Shown: positions 13,083 to 22,365 of the stretch, one piece after another
How positions within the stretch are numbered: position 1 is the first letter of the stretch
How the letters are laid out: the number at the start of each line of letters is the position of its first letter
Source of the DNA: Euonymus europaeus
Taxonomy: Eukaryota > Streptophyta > Magnoliopsida > Celastrales > Celastraceae
Direction: 5' to 3'
Assembly: GCA_963580455.1 (NCBI GenBank)
Contig: OY756967.1
Coordinates: 20,506,022 to 20,570,021 of the forward strand
DNA: 64,000 bases
Translations under genes and position numbers: made by a program
Notes under the pieces: model-generated
Told to the model about the DNA's origin: nothing
The model's database searches: none
Seen by the model: only the letters and a program-made list of their open reading frames with translations

Positions 13083-13824
13083 AATTCCCCTCATGGATCA
13101 GTCCTGTGATAGCCTTTCGAGGAAGCCTTTGCGCCCGACCAATGAACTCCATTGCCAGGAAAATTGGTGTGCTGCCTATGAGTTCTTATTTTTCCTCTGC
13201 CTATAAATTGGTGGAAATGCAATCCCTTGGAAGACAAATATTTAGGGTGCGAAACTCGGGTATATTCTTTTTGTTTTCCCATTTACTTACGAACAGCCAA
13301 TCCATCTCCTGTTGAAACGGTAAGCATAAAGTCAGTTATGCTATACTCCAATTTAAAGTTTTGGAATTTGGCTGTTTAATTATATTTATGTAGGAATTTT
13401 GTCAGCGACGTATACAAAATGGTCATCAGATTTTGTATTAGTCGTCTATTACTTTACCGACCTCTGTTTTGTTAGGAACCAATCCATCCTCTGTATTGTA
13501 TTGATCATATTACATTATTCACGCAGCTTTACTCCCAAATATTATAGTAATAAATTTTGCCCCTGTTTTGTTTGGATGAGAGTATTCGTTAACTTATACT
13601 TTGTTATCCATATTCTTAGACATTCTCAGTTTTTATATTTTACGATAACTTATATTCTATGAGATACACTTTCATCCAAAATTATCTGTGGTCGGGTCAA
13701 TTGGGTCTTAATGTGTGTGCATCTTTTATGTACCAATGTAATTTCTGTGGCTTTCAAAAGAAAGGAAATGAATTTTCACAATATTTAGAACCTAGAAAAT
13801 CACTTTCGTGAGATATTGAATCTG

Positions 13825-13858
<34 letters not shown>

Positions 13859-14025
13859 AAGATCCCCATCGGAACACAACCAATCCCAGAGGACAAACAA
13901 TCCATCATGGACATTTTGGTCGCCATTTCAATACAGACTGAATGAAGAGACATGATGGATGATGACAGAGAAGAAATCTTGGTCTTGTTCGGTTCTCACA
14001 TTTGATCCCCTCACCTACACAACAA
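13083..14025. other. 3' region of MnmG and leader of the next gene
   Basis: No coding sequence is seen. The first part is probably the MnmG 3' UTR. A TC microsatellite (about 13828-13855) lies some 170 bp before the ATG of the small membrane protein; such CT tracts are common in plant promoters and 5' leaders. Confidence 0.6.
13828..13855. repeat. (TC)n microsatellite
   Basis: This is an uninterrupted run of about fourteen TC units, upstream of the two-TM protein gene. Confidence 0.9.
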
Positions 14026-14529
14026 ATGCCTGCACCAGATCCTAAAACCGGACGCGCATTCATATGGCTCGTCTCTTGCTTTCTCTTCATCTCTGTAGCT
14101 GTTGGAGGCACATTTCTCATATTGTATATGATCCTCCCTGAATCTCATTCCACAACTTGGCTTCCTATTGCTGGGGTCTTCTTTGTTTGCTTGCCTTGGA
14201 TGTTTTGGTTCCTCACCTGCTTCTACAGAGTCCTTTCACGAGCCTGCGGATTCAGGGTCGCCATTGGCGGTGGCGGAGGCGGAAGAAATGTGACACAAGT
14301 TGTGACGACAACAGACGATCAGCCTGAAGTGACCGTAGAAGCTGATTCGCTGGAAAATGATGGCAGAAAGGTTCAATTCGGGCCTCCTGTGGTGTTGGGA
14401 GGGGAAGATCATGAAGCTGGACAACAAGGGAATGATAGAAAGATGCGTCATTCATTGAGCAATTCAAGCGATTCCTCCATTGCTTCTCATGAAAGTGAAA
14501 TGCCATTGGCTTCATCGATAGCATCTTGA
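14026..14529 (+). CDS. Small two-TM membrane protein of unknown function, 167 aa
   Basis: This is a single uninterrupted exon from the ATG at 14026 (MPAPDPKTGRAF) to TGA at 14527-14529. Two strongly hydrophobic segments lie at about residues 13-37 and 45-70, joined by a short loop (PESHSTT), so the protein is predicted to be a membrane hairpin. A Gly run (GGGGGG, about 80-85) follows, then an acidic, Ser-rich soluble tail (SLSNSSDSSIASHESE) with potential phosphosites. There is no enzyme motif. It looks like the small, poorly characterised plant transmembrane proteins with two N-terminal helices and a variable tail, but I do not recognise a named family. Coding character is supported by the composition and by the clean hydrophobic hairpin. 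It follows MnmG on the same strand, 943 bp after that gene's stop. Confidence 0.75.
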   Translation: MPAPDPKTGRAFIWLVSCFLFISVAVGGTFLILYMILPESHSTTWLPIAGVFFVCLPWMFWFLTCFYRVLSRACGFRVAIGGGGGGRNVTQVVTTTDDQPEVTVEADSLENDGRKVQFGPPVVLGGEDHEAGQQGNDRKMRHSLSNSSDSSIASHESEMPLASSIAS

Positions 14530-15708
14530 ATCTGCCTCTAAAGTAGGTATTGTGGATTCTCATTGCATGCATCAGATCCTGAAAATGATGAAAATTCTCT
14601 TTGATGGCGATCGATTTCTCGTGCAAAGCACAGATTAAACAGTCTCTCTGCAATACATGGATTTGAGCTCTTCTTTGTCATTTCTTGATGCAGTACACAA
14701 TTTTGTTTTAGACACGAAACCTCTATAGACTTGGATCGCTGAGATCCTGCCTTGAATGGTTCACCCCCCTTCAAGCCTGTGTAGCAAATTTTGGATTTCC
14801 GTCTTTTCATCCTTCAGAATGGCATGGCTCTCTTGATTTTGGGATCCCTTCTTTTGCTCTTTTTGATTTGTTAAATATGAGACTTCTATTGTAATATCTA
14901 TTTTTCTTTCCTCTTGTGTTTACACTTTTTGTAACTTCTGGATAGAGTTTTGAATGAAACTAGTCGTGTTCAATCTTAGAATTCTACATAATCACATATT
15001 TGGTATCCAACTTTTGTTTTCATACTGGTAAAATGCTGCCATTCCATAAAATTGATCAATCAAGTTTGAAGCCAAGATCTATAAGTAAGAAATTGCCTGT
15101 GCTTTTAAAGTAAGGATCTAGAATTGAGGATTAGAGGGAGATAGAACCCATGTCCTTACGCTATGCTTGGATAAGTTATTTTAAAGAGAGTTGAGTGAGA
15201 CAGAATTTCTCTCCCTTGCCAATCCAAGCAAGACGAGGTGGTTATATGTCAATCACTGAACCTAAACCAACTGAGAAAAGCCATAATTTGGCAGTTATCA
15301 AAATGTGGGTGTGGGTATTCGACCACATTTGTCGCTCAGTCACAATAAAACTAGTTAATCAAATGAACCCAATTTGTTATCCCTTTATTTGATAGGGGAT
15401 TTTTCTCAACTTTTACTTTTTGTTTGTTTTGTGTGAGATAAAGAAAGTAATGCTATATATTTCAAAATATATTTTTTATTTTATTCTTAAATACATATGG
15501 AATATGAAATAAAGATAAATAAAATATATATATATAGGTCCAATTAACATCCAGTAATTCGGGATGGGAGGGGCTGAAATGATTTTATCATTACATTATT
15601 TTAATTTTAAATCTCAACCATTCAAGTGAGTGTATTAATTTATATTGTGTATTTATTGTATTTCATTTTGATGGTTGAGATTCAAAACGAGAATAATTTT
15701 ATGGTTAA
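14530..15708. other. Intergenic, AT-rich, no gene seen
   Basis: The first few hundred bases are a likely 3' UTR. An imperfect inverted repeat (AAATCTCAACCATTCAAG near 15609-15626 against its complement near 15669-15687) could form a small hairpin. Confidence 0.6.
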
Positions 15709-16094
15709 GGATCCGTTTGTTTCACAATTGCATTTTATAACTTTAAGCTGTCAAAAATATTGTGCTTAAAACTATGAAAAATGTTGTGTAAAAAATTATA
15801 TAAAATGTTTTGGGAGTGTTTGGTTCATTTTTTTAATAGATTAATTTTGTACATAAAATTACAAAAAAATGTATCACAATATAAAGTAATCGAAAACTTT
15901 TAAGATACGGAGATCAATTATGTAATATGATTGTAAAGTATTGTGGATCTCATAATTTTAAGCTCTGAAAAGTTATGGAATGACAGGCTGATAACATTTC
16001 ATTTTACACAACTTAAATGTAACGTTTGATTGATACAACATTTTATACGGACTCCACAACTTTAAACTATGCAAAATATGAAACAAACACACTC
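15709..16094. mobile_element. Tourist-like (PIF/Harbinger) MITE, 386 bp
   Basis: The left end GGATCCGTTTGTTTC and the right end GAAACAAACACACTC form an imperfect terminal inverted repeat that continues inward (ACTTTAAGCTGT against ACTTTAAACTAT). The element is flanked by TAA at 15706-15708 and 16095-16097, the 3-bp target duplication expected for PIF/Harbinger. There is no coding capacity. Confidence 0.72.
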
Positions 16095-16182
16095 TAACTC
16101 ATTTTTGCCGCTCTCATCCCCAGTAATTCACATCTTTTGAGGGTTAAATAGATACCATTTCTGAGAGCGGAAACCACACTTA

Positions 16183-16899
16183 GGGCAATCACAATGATAT
16201 ACACATAATGACCCATTAAATTTTAAAAATGGGTCTCAAATATAATGAGTCATTAGTTGCTGACGTGACTATATTAAAAAATGTGTTTTGTTGATGTGGT
16301 TGTATAAGAGCAACTCCAATGGTGGAAGCTCCAAATTTTCCAGCGTGGTCCCACTTCTATTACAGCAAAACACGACTCTCAATACAGTCATATCAACAAA
16401 ACACATATTCCAATACAATTTTTATCAATTTTCATTCATAAACACTCTAAATATCAAGCATCAACACAATTTTTCTTATACTTTTCTACCATATTTCACA
16501 TTTTTCTATCATCTTACACATCTTTCAATATAATTTTTTTAAATCATTCTCTCTGCACACTTCAAAATTTTCAACGTCATTATCCAGCGTACCATTGGAG
16601 TTGCTCTAAAGATATGTATTTTGGTGATGTGAATGATGATGTGGCTTGACTTTTTGTAATAAATGTAAGACTCAATCTTGATTTTGGTGTAAATTTGATG
16701 GGATAGTATGAAAGATAGTAAAGTGGTTGAATTGGATAATGATTTTGTATTGAAAGATATGTTTTGTTGATGTGACAGTATTAAAATATGTGTTATACTC
16801 ATTTAATTATATTGAAAAATATATTTTTATAAAATAAATGTATAATTTATTTTTAAAATTTAATGACTCATTAGGTGTGTATCATTATTGTGGTTGCCC
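16183..16899. mobile_element. Tourist-like (PIF/Harbinger) MITE, interrupted by a second MITE
   Basis: The left terminus GGGCAATCACAATGATA and the right terminus TATCATTATTGTGGTTGCCC are inverted copies, and the pairing runs on to ATTAAATTTTAAAAAT. TTA flanks both ends (16180-16182, 16900-16902). Without the nested insert (16308-16606 plus one TSD copy) the element would be about 415 bp. It ends 75 bp before the PPR start codon and may supply part of that promoter or leader. Confidence 0.85.
16308..16606. mobile_element. Nested Tourist-like MITE, 299 bp
   Basis: The termini GAGCAACTCCAATGGT and ACCATTGGAGTTGCTC are perfect inverted repeats. TAA flanks both sides (16305-16307, 16607-16609). 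It sits inside the MITE at 16183-16899, so it inserted later. Confidence 0.9.
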
Positions 16900-16974
16900 T
16901 TAAGCAGAGTCAGCAGATTTCTCATTGTGTAACTAAATGTGAACTTCGTTCCAAAATTTCCCATTTCAATTCTA

Positions 16975-18573
16975 ATGGCCATCAGGTCAGTCGTCAAGTC
17001 GCTATGCTTTTCTCTCCGGTTCGTTCCCTCCATTTCATCGCGCTTCGCCTCCTCCTTCTCTGCCCAACAACACGACACCGTCGCAACCTCCGCCGACCAT
17101 GAACAACTCCGCATCGACCTTCCCACTCTCCAACACTCCACCGACGCCGACACGCTCGCTCAGATCCTCCTCCTGCACCACAATCCCTTCCACGCCATGG
17201 AGTGCTCTCTCCAACTTCAGGGTATTGCGTTCTCTTCTCACCTCTTCCAGCAAACTCTCCTCCGCCTCCGCCATAATTCCAAGATTGCCGTCTCCTTCTT
17301 CCACTACTCCCTCTCCCTCCCTTCTGACGAGCCACTTCACTCCTCTGACTCGTACAATCTTCTCATCGACATTCTCGGCAAGGTCCGTCAGTTCGATCTC
17401 GCTTGGCAGCTTGTTATTCTCATGGACCAGCGGAAAATTGCGCCCACCTCCGTAACTTTCGCTATTATGATTCGTAGACTAATCGCCGCGGGACTTACGC
17501 GACAGGCTATACGAGCGTTCGATGACATGGAGATCTTTGTTAAAGAGAAGGTCGACGTTGACTCTTTTTGTTTCCTGCTCGACACCTTGTGTAAGTATGG
17601 CTACCCGAAGGTTGCAGATGAGATTTTTAACCAGAGGAAGTGGACCTTTAGTCCTAATGTGAGGATGTATACTATTTTGATATACGGATGGTGCAAGATT
17701 AATAGGGTTGACAGGGCTGAGAGATTTTTGAGAGAGATGATTGCGAAAGGGATCGAACCAAATGTGGTGACGTACAATGTGATCTTGAATGGGGTTTGTA
17801 GGAAGGCGAGTCTGCATCCAGAGTGGAGGTTCGAGAGGACTATTTGGGAAGCAGAGAAGGTGTTTGATGAAATGCGTAAGAGAGGGATTGAACCAGATGT
17901 CATGTCTTTCAACGTATTGCTTCATGTGTACAGTCGGGCGCATAAGCCGCAATTGACATTAGATAAGTTGGAGTTGATGAAACAGATAGGCATTTCTCCA
18001 ACTGTGTCCACATATACTTCAGTCCTAAAATGTCTTTGTTCTTGTGGGAGGCTTGAGGATGCTGAGGTGCTGCTCGAAGAGATGACGAAGAATGGGGTTA
18101 GTCCTTCTGCAGCAACTTATAACTGTTTCTTCAAGGAATACAGGGGAAGAAATCATTCAGATAATGCCTTGAAATTGTATAGGAGGATGAAGGAGGAGGG
18201 CTTGTGTTCTCCTAGTTTGAACTCATACAACATATTATTGAGCATGTTTATGAAGTTAAACCAAATGGATGCTGTCAAGGAGATATGGGATGATATGAAA
18301 GTGAGTGAGACAGGGCCAGATTTGGATTCGTATACATTATTGATTCATGGGTTATGTGGGAAGAAAAAGTGGAAAGAGGCTTGCCAGTTTTTTGTAGAGA
18401 TGATAGAGAAGGGATTACTACCTCAGAAGGTTACATTTGAGACCTTGTATAAGGGCTTAATACAATCTGACAAGCTGAGAACCTGGAGAAGATTGCAGAA
18501 AAGGCTGGATGAAGAGTCAATAACATTTCGTTCGGAGTTCCAAAATTATCACTTAAAACCATATAAAAGATAA
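16975..18573 (+). CDS. P-class pentatricopeptide repeat (PPR) protein, probably mitochondrial, 532 aa
   Basis: This is a single-exon ORF, as is usual for PPR genes. I chose the ATG at 16975 (MAIRSVVKSLCFSL). The upstream in-frame codons to 16939 begin with GTG and are probably leader. The N-terminus is rich in Arg, Ser and Phe with few acids, which fits a mitochondrial presequence. From about residue 125 onward there are roughly ten 35-aa PPR units, for example VRMYTILIYGWCKINRVDRA, GIEPNVVTYNVILNGVCR and GPDLDSYTLLIHGLCGKK. One unit carries an insertion (KASLHPEWRFERTIWEA), seen in a known plant subfamily that I recall as At2g13420-like. There is no E or DYW domain, so a role in organellar RNA stability, splicing or translation is more likely than editing; the RNA target is unknown. 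The gene is intact. Confidence 0.92.
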   Translation: MAIRSVVKSLCFSLRFVPSISSRFASSFSAQQHDTVATSADHEQLRIDLPTLQHSTDADTLAQILLLHHNPFHAMECSLQLQGIAFSSHLFQQTLLRLRHNSKIAVSFFHYSLSLPSDEPLHSSDSYNLLIDILGKVRQFDLAWQLVILMDQRKIAPTSVTFAIMIRRLIAAGLTRQAIRAFDDMEIFVKEKVDVDSFCFLLDTLCKYGYPKVADEIFNQRKWTFSPNVRMYTILIYGWCKINRVDRAERFLREMIAKGIEPNVVTYNVILNGVCRKASLHPEWRFERTIWEAEKVFDEMRKRGIEPDVMSFNVLLHVYSRAHKPQLTLDKLELMKQIGISPTVSTYTSVLKCLCSCGRLEDAEVLLEEMTKNGVSPSAATYNCFFKEYRGRNHSDNALKLYRRMKEEGLCSPSLNSYNILLSMFMKLNQMDAVKEIWDDMKVSETGPDLDSYTLLIHGLCGKKKWKEACQFFVEMIEKGLLPQKVTFETLYKGLIQSDKLRTWRRLQKRLDEESITFRSEFQNYHLKPYKR

Positions 18574-19274
18574 TGTAACATTGTTTTACAGTTTAATACA
18601 GTCTTTGACTATAAAATTTGATGCTTTACTGTGTTTGCTTCGATTATTGATTCTTCTAAATTATTCTGGCTTTTAATATGAAGATGCAATTTGCTGAGAG
18701 ACCTGGTCTTGTATAAAAAGAAGAGTAGATTTGGGTTTACCTGTTCAAGCCATTATGATCTAGGATCAGCTATCTACTCAGAAATCTTCCAATGCAGAAA
18801 GATAATCAATGCTTATTTGACAATAGCACTTCTTTTTTTTGTATTCTGTGGCTGGAGCTAACATGCTTCAGCAGAGAAGAATAAGTTCATAGCAGCTTAT
18901 TGTGAAGCTGGTCCAAACATAAAATAAAGGGGGAAATAATTAACAAATAATTCAATGGACCTCTTTCTCATTCTTCCAGTTTCAGGTGTTCAAAATTTTA
19001 ATCCTCCTTTCCAAGCTCCCAATTGGGAATGTTCAAAATTTTCTCAAAACTTACATCAAGAAAAAACTGGGAACTTAGAGCATGATACAGGGACTCACTG
19101 TCACCAAATGACAAATTGAGGTGAAATATGGCACATAATAAACGTATTAGCCTACCAAATTTTGACAAAAATAATTGGAGGAAAGATTGTTTATGATTCC
19201 TAACCACTTATGTCCTTTATCACCTCAATCTTCAGTTCTTTATTTTCACGAGAATAAGAGGAAATGACGTGCAT
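18574..19274. other. Convergent intergenic region
   Basis: This lies between the 3' ends of the PPR gene (+) and the 104-aa membrane protein gene (-). No coding or structured element is seen; the 3' UTRs of both genes are expected here. Confidence 0.6.
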
Positions 19275-19589
19275 CTATTTGGCAATCTTATCAGTAGAAG
19301 GTGGAGCCTTTTCAACTGCAGTGGCAGAACTTGCAGACTCTTCACTTTCTTTAAGTTTTCGCAATCTCTCTTGAAGGATTTTTACCCTGTCCTCAGTTTT
19401 GCGAAGTTTTCTCCATCTATAGGCCAACCATAGGGAAAAACCGCCATACACAGTAATATAGGAAGCCCAAACATATGGGTAAGCTTCTGCATTCTCTTTG
19501 ATCTTTTTGTAGTAATCCTCCAGCTTACCTCTCAGGCTAACAGCATGGGAACTAGTGACTTGCTGATCCTCTTTTTGCTCCGTCACCAT
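19275..19589 (-). CDS. Small single-TM protein of unknown function, 104 aa
   Basis: One coding exon runs from the ATG at 19589 to the stop at 19275-19277. Residues 1-37 are hydrophilic (MVTEQKEDQQVTSS...), a transmembrane segment spans about 38-58 (YPYVWASYITVYGGFSLWLA), and a basic stretch (YRWRKLRKTEDR) leads into a charged, probably coiled-coil tail with Leu every seven residues or so. The basic flank suggests that the C-terminus faces the cytosol or matrix. I do not recognise a named family. A 5' UTR intron is likely: CTGCAG|AACTATTG lies 15 bp before the ATG, and a matching donor (TTGAAG|GTAAAC, minus strand, exon end near 20902) sits in a leader-like region. That placement is inference. 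The small size, normal codon use and membrane design support a real gene. Confidence 0.7.
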   Translation of the reverse strand: MVTEQKEDQQVTSSHAVSLRGKLEDYYKKIKENAEAYPYVWASYITVYGGFSLWLAYRWRKLRKTEDRVKILQERLRKLKESEESASSATAVEKAPPSTDKIAK

Positions 19590-19604
19590 GCTTTACAATA
19601 GTTC

Positions 19605-21120
19605 TGCAGATTGATATTGAGGAAAGTTAGAGACCTAAATAAATTGGAGGGAGACTCTGATGCCGGAAGCCATGAATACACATAAAAAAAAGTTTACCAA
19701 TCCAACTGCGTCAAGTTGGAACAAAAATAATAATGAATACAGGTAAACTAGTCAAGAAGATGAAATGAGTATTTATGCTAAGTTATATTGTAGGCTTGTA
19801 GCCTGCTTTTAAAATAATTGGTATTTCTTTATCAAGAGTAGCTACACTGAATTGGCAATTCTAGCAATTTGTCTGATTGAGCACACTTCGGTGTACAGCT
19901 GAAACCAAAAAAAAGTTAGTACTAGTGTTAACACCACACAAGACGACGGGCTGATATTATCTAATACATTATATTATATAGCTACCTATCCAACAATCTA
20001 AAGCTATACGGATTGCCGGTCATTGGGAGATTATAACACTACAAATCCACAATGATGTCCCTAATACATGCAAGCAATAACAATTTGAGCCCCAAAGAAG
20101 TAAGAGCTCCATTACATTTGGAAGATCATAACTCCATTAGTTCAATCAGGTACAATGCACACACGAAAGTAAGAAACTCTAATCAACATGAAATGTCCCA
20201 TCACATTTCAAAGAAGTAACACCTACATCATACCCATAACACGACACTCAAGATTCTAAAGCCTTTTGAGTTTTGAGGGCGTCCTTATATTCTGCTTTAT
20301 ACTCACGAAAATTATCAAGAAGGGAAAAAATATATATTCATCGGTGCAAACGGGCAATTCTGCTAGAAGAAAAAACTACAGACACCTTCCAAATAAACAG
20401 CCATTTTACTCCAATAATCAGCAGCCCTCGAAAATATTCGGCTCCGCTTGGCAATCATGGAGTAACGGTTTTGGAGTGTTTTTAAAGTAACGATTATGAC
20501 CGGTTTTTGGAGTGTTTTTAAAACTCCACAATTCTGGTCAAATTAACACTAGATTGGTTTTGAGGGGTTTAAAAACACCCCAAATCAGTGTTTTTAAAAT
20601 GTAAACAAGCAATGATTTTTAAAATCCCCATTTCCAATCACTTAAAAAACTCTCATTTCCAATCATTTCCGGTTTGCCAGGTAGAGCCTAAAGAAAATCA
20701 ACATCTAAGCAGCACTCTCAAACACAAAATTCAGCATTTACAATAAAAAAACAATAACTCAAATCTCTGTTCAACAATAGGAATATAAAAAATCACTAAA
20801 ACGATTTCATCGCAATAACTCGCAGGGAATCATGTGAGGCAAGGCTTCCCTGAAAATTGGCAAATGAAAACGAACTTCTGAAGGCAGGGATAGAGCGTTT
20901 ACCTTCAATTATGTCCGGCGATAGAATCTTCGGAGAAGATTTCCAGCGAGAAACAAGCCGCTCTAATGGAAACGACTTCCACTTCGACTTCCACTCCGAC
21001 TTCCACTCCTTTCTCACACTTGGCCGTTTGTGTTTACCTGTTCTATTCCATAACACAACTAGAAATCAGAAATGCATCGATACTAACGAAAGAGAGAAGA
21101 AAGGGAGACTAAAACCCTAA
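19605..21120 (-). other. Probable 5' UTR intron and leader exon of the 104-aa protein gene
   Basis: On the minus strand a donor-like AAG|GTAAAC is found at 20901 and an acceptor-like CTGCAG at about 19605, with no coding ORF between them. The telo-box-like AAACCCTAAAC near 21113-21123 is a common promoter element close to plant transcription starts. A MITE-like segment (20440-20688) would fall inside this intron. Confidence 0.4.
20440..20688. mobile_element. MITE-like inverted-repeat element
   Basis: The left end GGCTCCGCTTGGCAA pairs imperfectly with the right end GTTTGCCAGGTAGAGCC. The interior is rich in copies of GTTTTTAAA and GGAGTGTTTTTAAA. No exact target duplication was found, so the family is unassigned. 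Confidence 0.5.
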
Positions 21121-22365
21121 ACGGATCATATGGGTGTTTCCTGTTTATCCGACCCGGATTTAACGGATTATTACCCGCCCTGATCTCTATCATGGTTCTT
21201 GCATTGTTTGGTTTGGTTTGGTTTAGAGAATAGAGAGAACATAATAGCATATTCCACTGTTTGGTATCCTAAATGAGTGTTCCCTCACCCTATTCTCATT
21301 CCTCACCGATTTATTGGGATTCAACCATTCTACATGTAATTGATGATGAAATTACTCTATTGCCCTTATACGTTTTTGTTCTGCATCGTTCGATTATATT
21401 GAATCATTTGATCATTTATATATGTTTTAATTTGTTAATATATTTAATTTAATTAAACTGTAAAAATATGTTAATTATACATAATTAGAAATGATAAAAT
21501 TGAATTTGTTAATTATACATAAACAAGGGTAGAATGGACATTGCATGTGTTTCATTCTCATTCGCAATACAACTTTTTATATATAACAAACGTGAGAATT
21601 AAAATTTCATTGTCATTCTTATTCTCCTAAAATTATTTTAAATATCAAACCATACCTTAATTCTTATATAAAGATTTCAAACCGAGTCATGTTGGACTTT
21701 TTAGAAAGCCCAAAACAAAAGTGGGTCTTTGGATAATGGTGGACTTCGATTACGATAAGTCCAACTTTATCAGCCCATGAAAGTATGAAACGTAGATCGA
21801 AGGATAGATCAATATATACATGCTAAAGTTCTAAATTTAAATTTTGATTTCCAATTTTTATGAATAAATTTTGATATTACTTTGACACTAAAAAAGGATA
21901 TGATGTTGGGCCTGCTCATTTGAGTCCAACAACACAAGTGAAAGCAAACAGAATTAAAACATGTCTAGAAAAGTATTTTGATCAAGGTTCAACATTTTTT
22001 TGGGAGTATACATGCTTTAAAAATTGATGAGCTTATTATGTTACAAAAATTGGTTATTTACTGCGCCTAAATTTCCAAGTCCAGCAGGAGGCAAATCTTT
22101 TGAACGGCCTCTCTTCCAATGGAAAAATATCACTGAACTCCTGTACAATACTCACGCAAGCCTGTTCGGAGACGGACAAAATGTGCACGTGCTCGTCTCC
22201 AAGAATTGAACTTTGAACTTTGACCTTTAGGTTACGTTATTGAAACTACTCTAGCAATGGGTCGTCACGTGTTCATATGCTCTTCTATAATGGAAAGATA
22301 TGTACAGAAGAAGAAAAATGCACAATTATAACCCAGCAACTAATGTCAATTACAGAGGAAAATGG
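21121..22365. other. Intergenic, no gene seen
   Basis: The sequence is AT-rich. Between about 21205 and 21660 weak inverted similarity (GTTTGGTTTGG... against ...ATATCAAACCATACC) may mark an old MITE. The stretch after about 22000 is the likely 3' UTR of the kinase gene. Confidence 0.5.

Noticed and set aside
16994..17952. Long minus-strand ORFs opposite the PPR gene
   Set aside because: The PPR frame on the plus strand has clear repeats; the antisense frames are compositional shadows.
20796..21120. 86-87 codon ORFs on both strands (SEWKSKWKS, HFDFHSDFHS)
   Set aside because: They reflect a short GAAGTGG-type repeat in a likely 5' leader; no family resemblance and no codon support.
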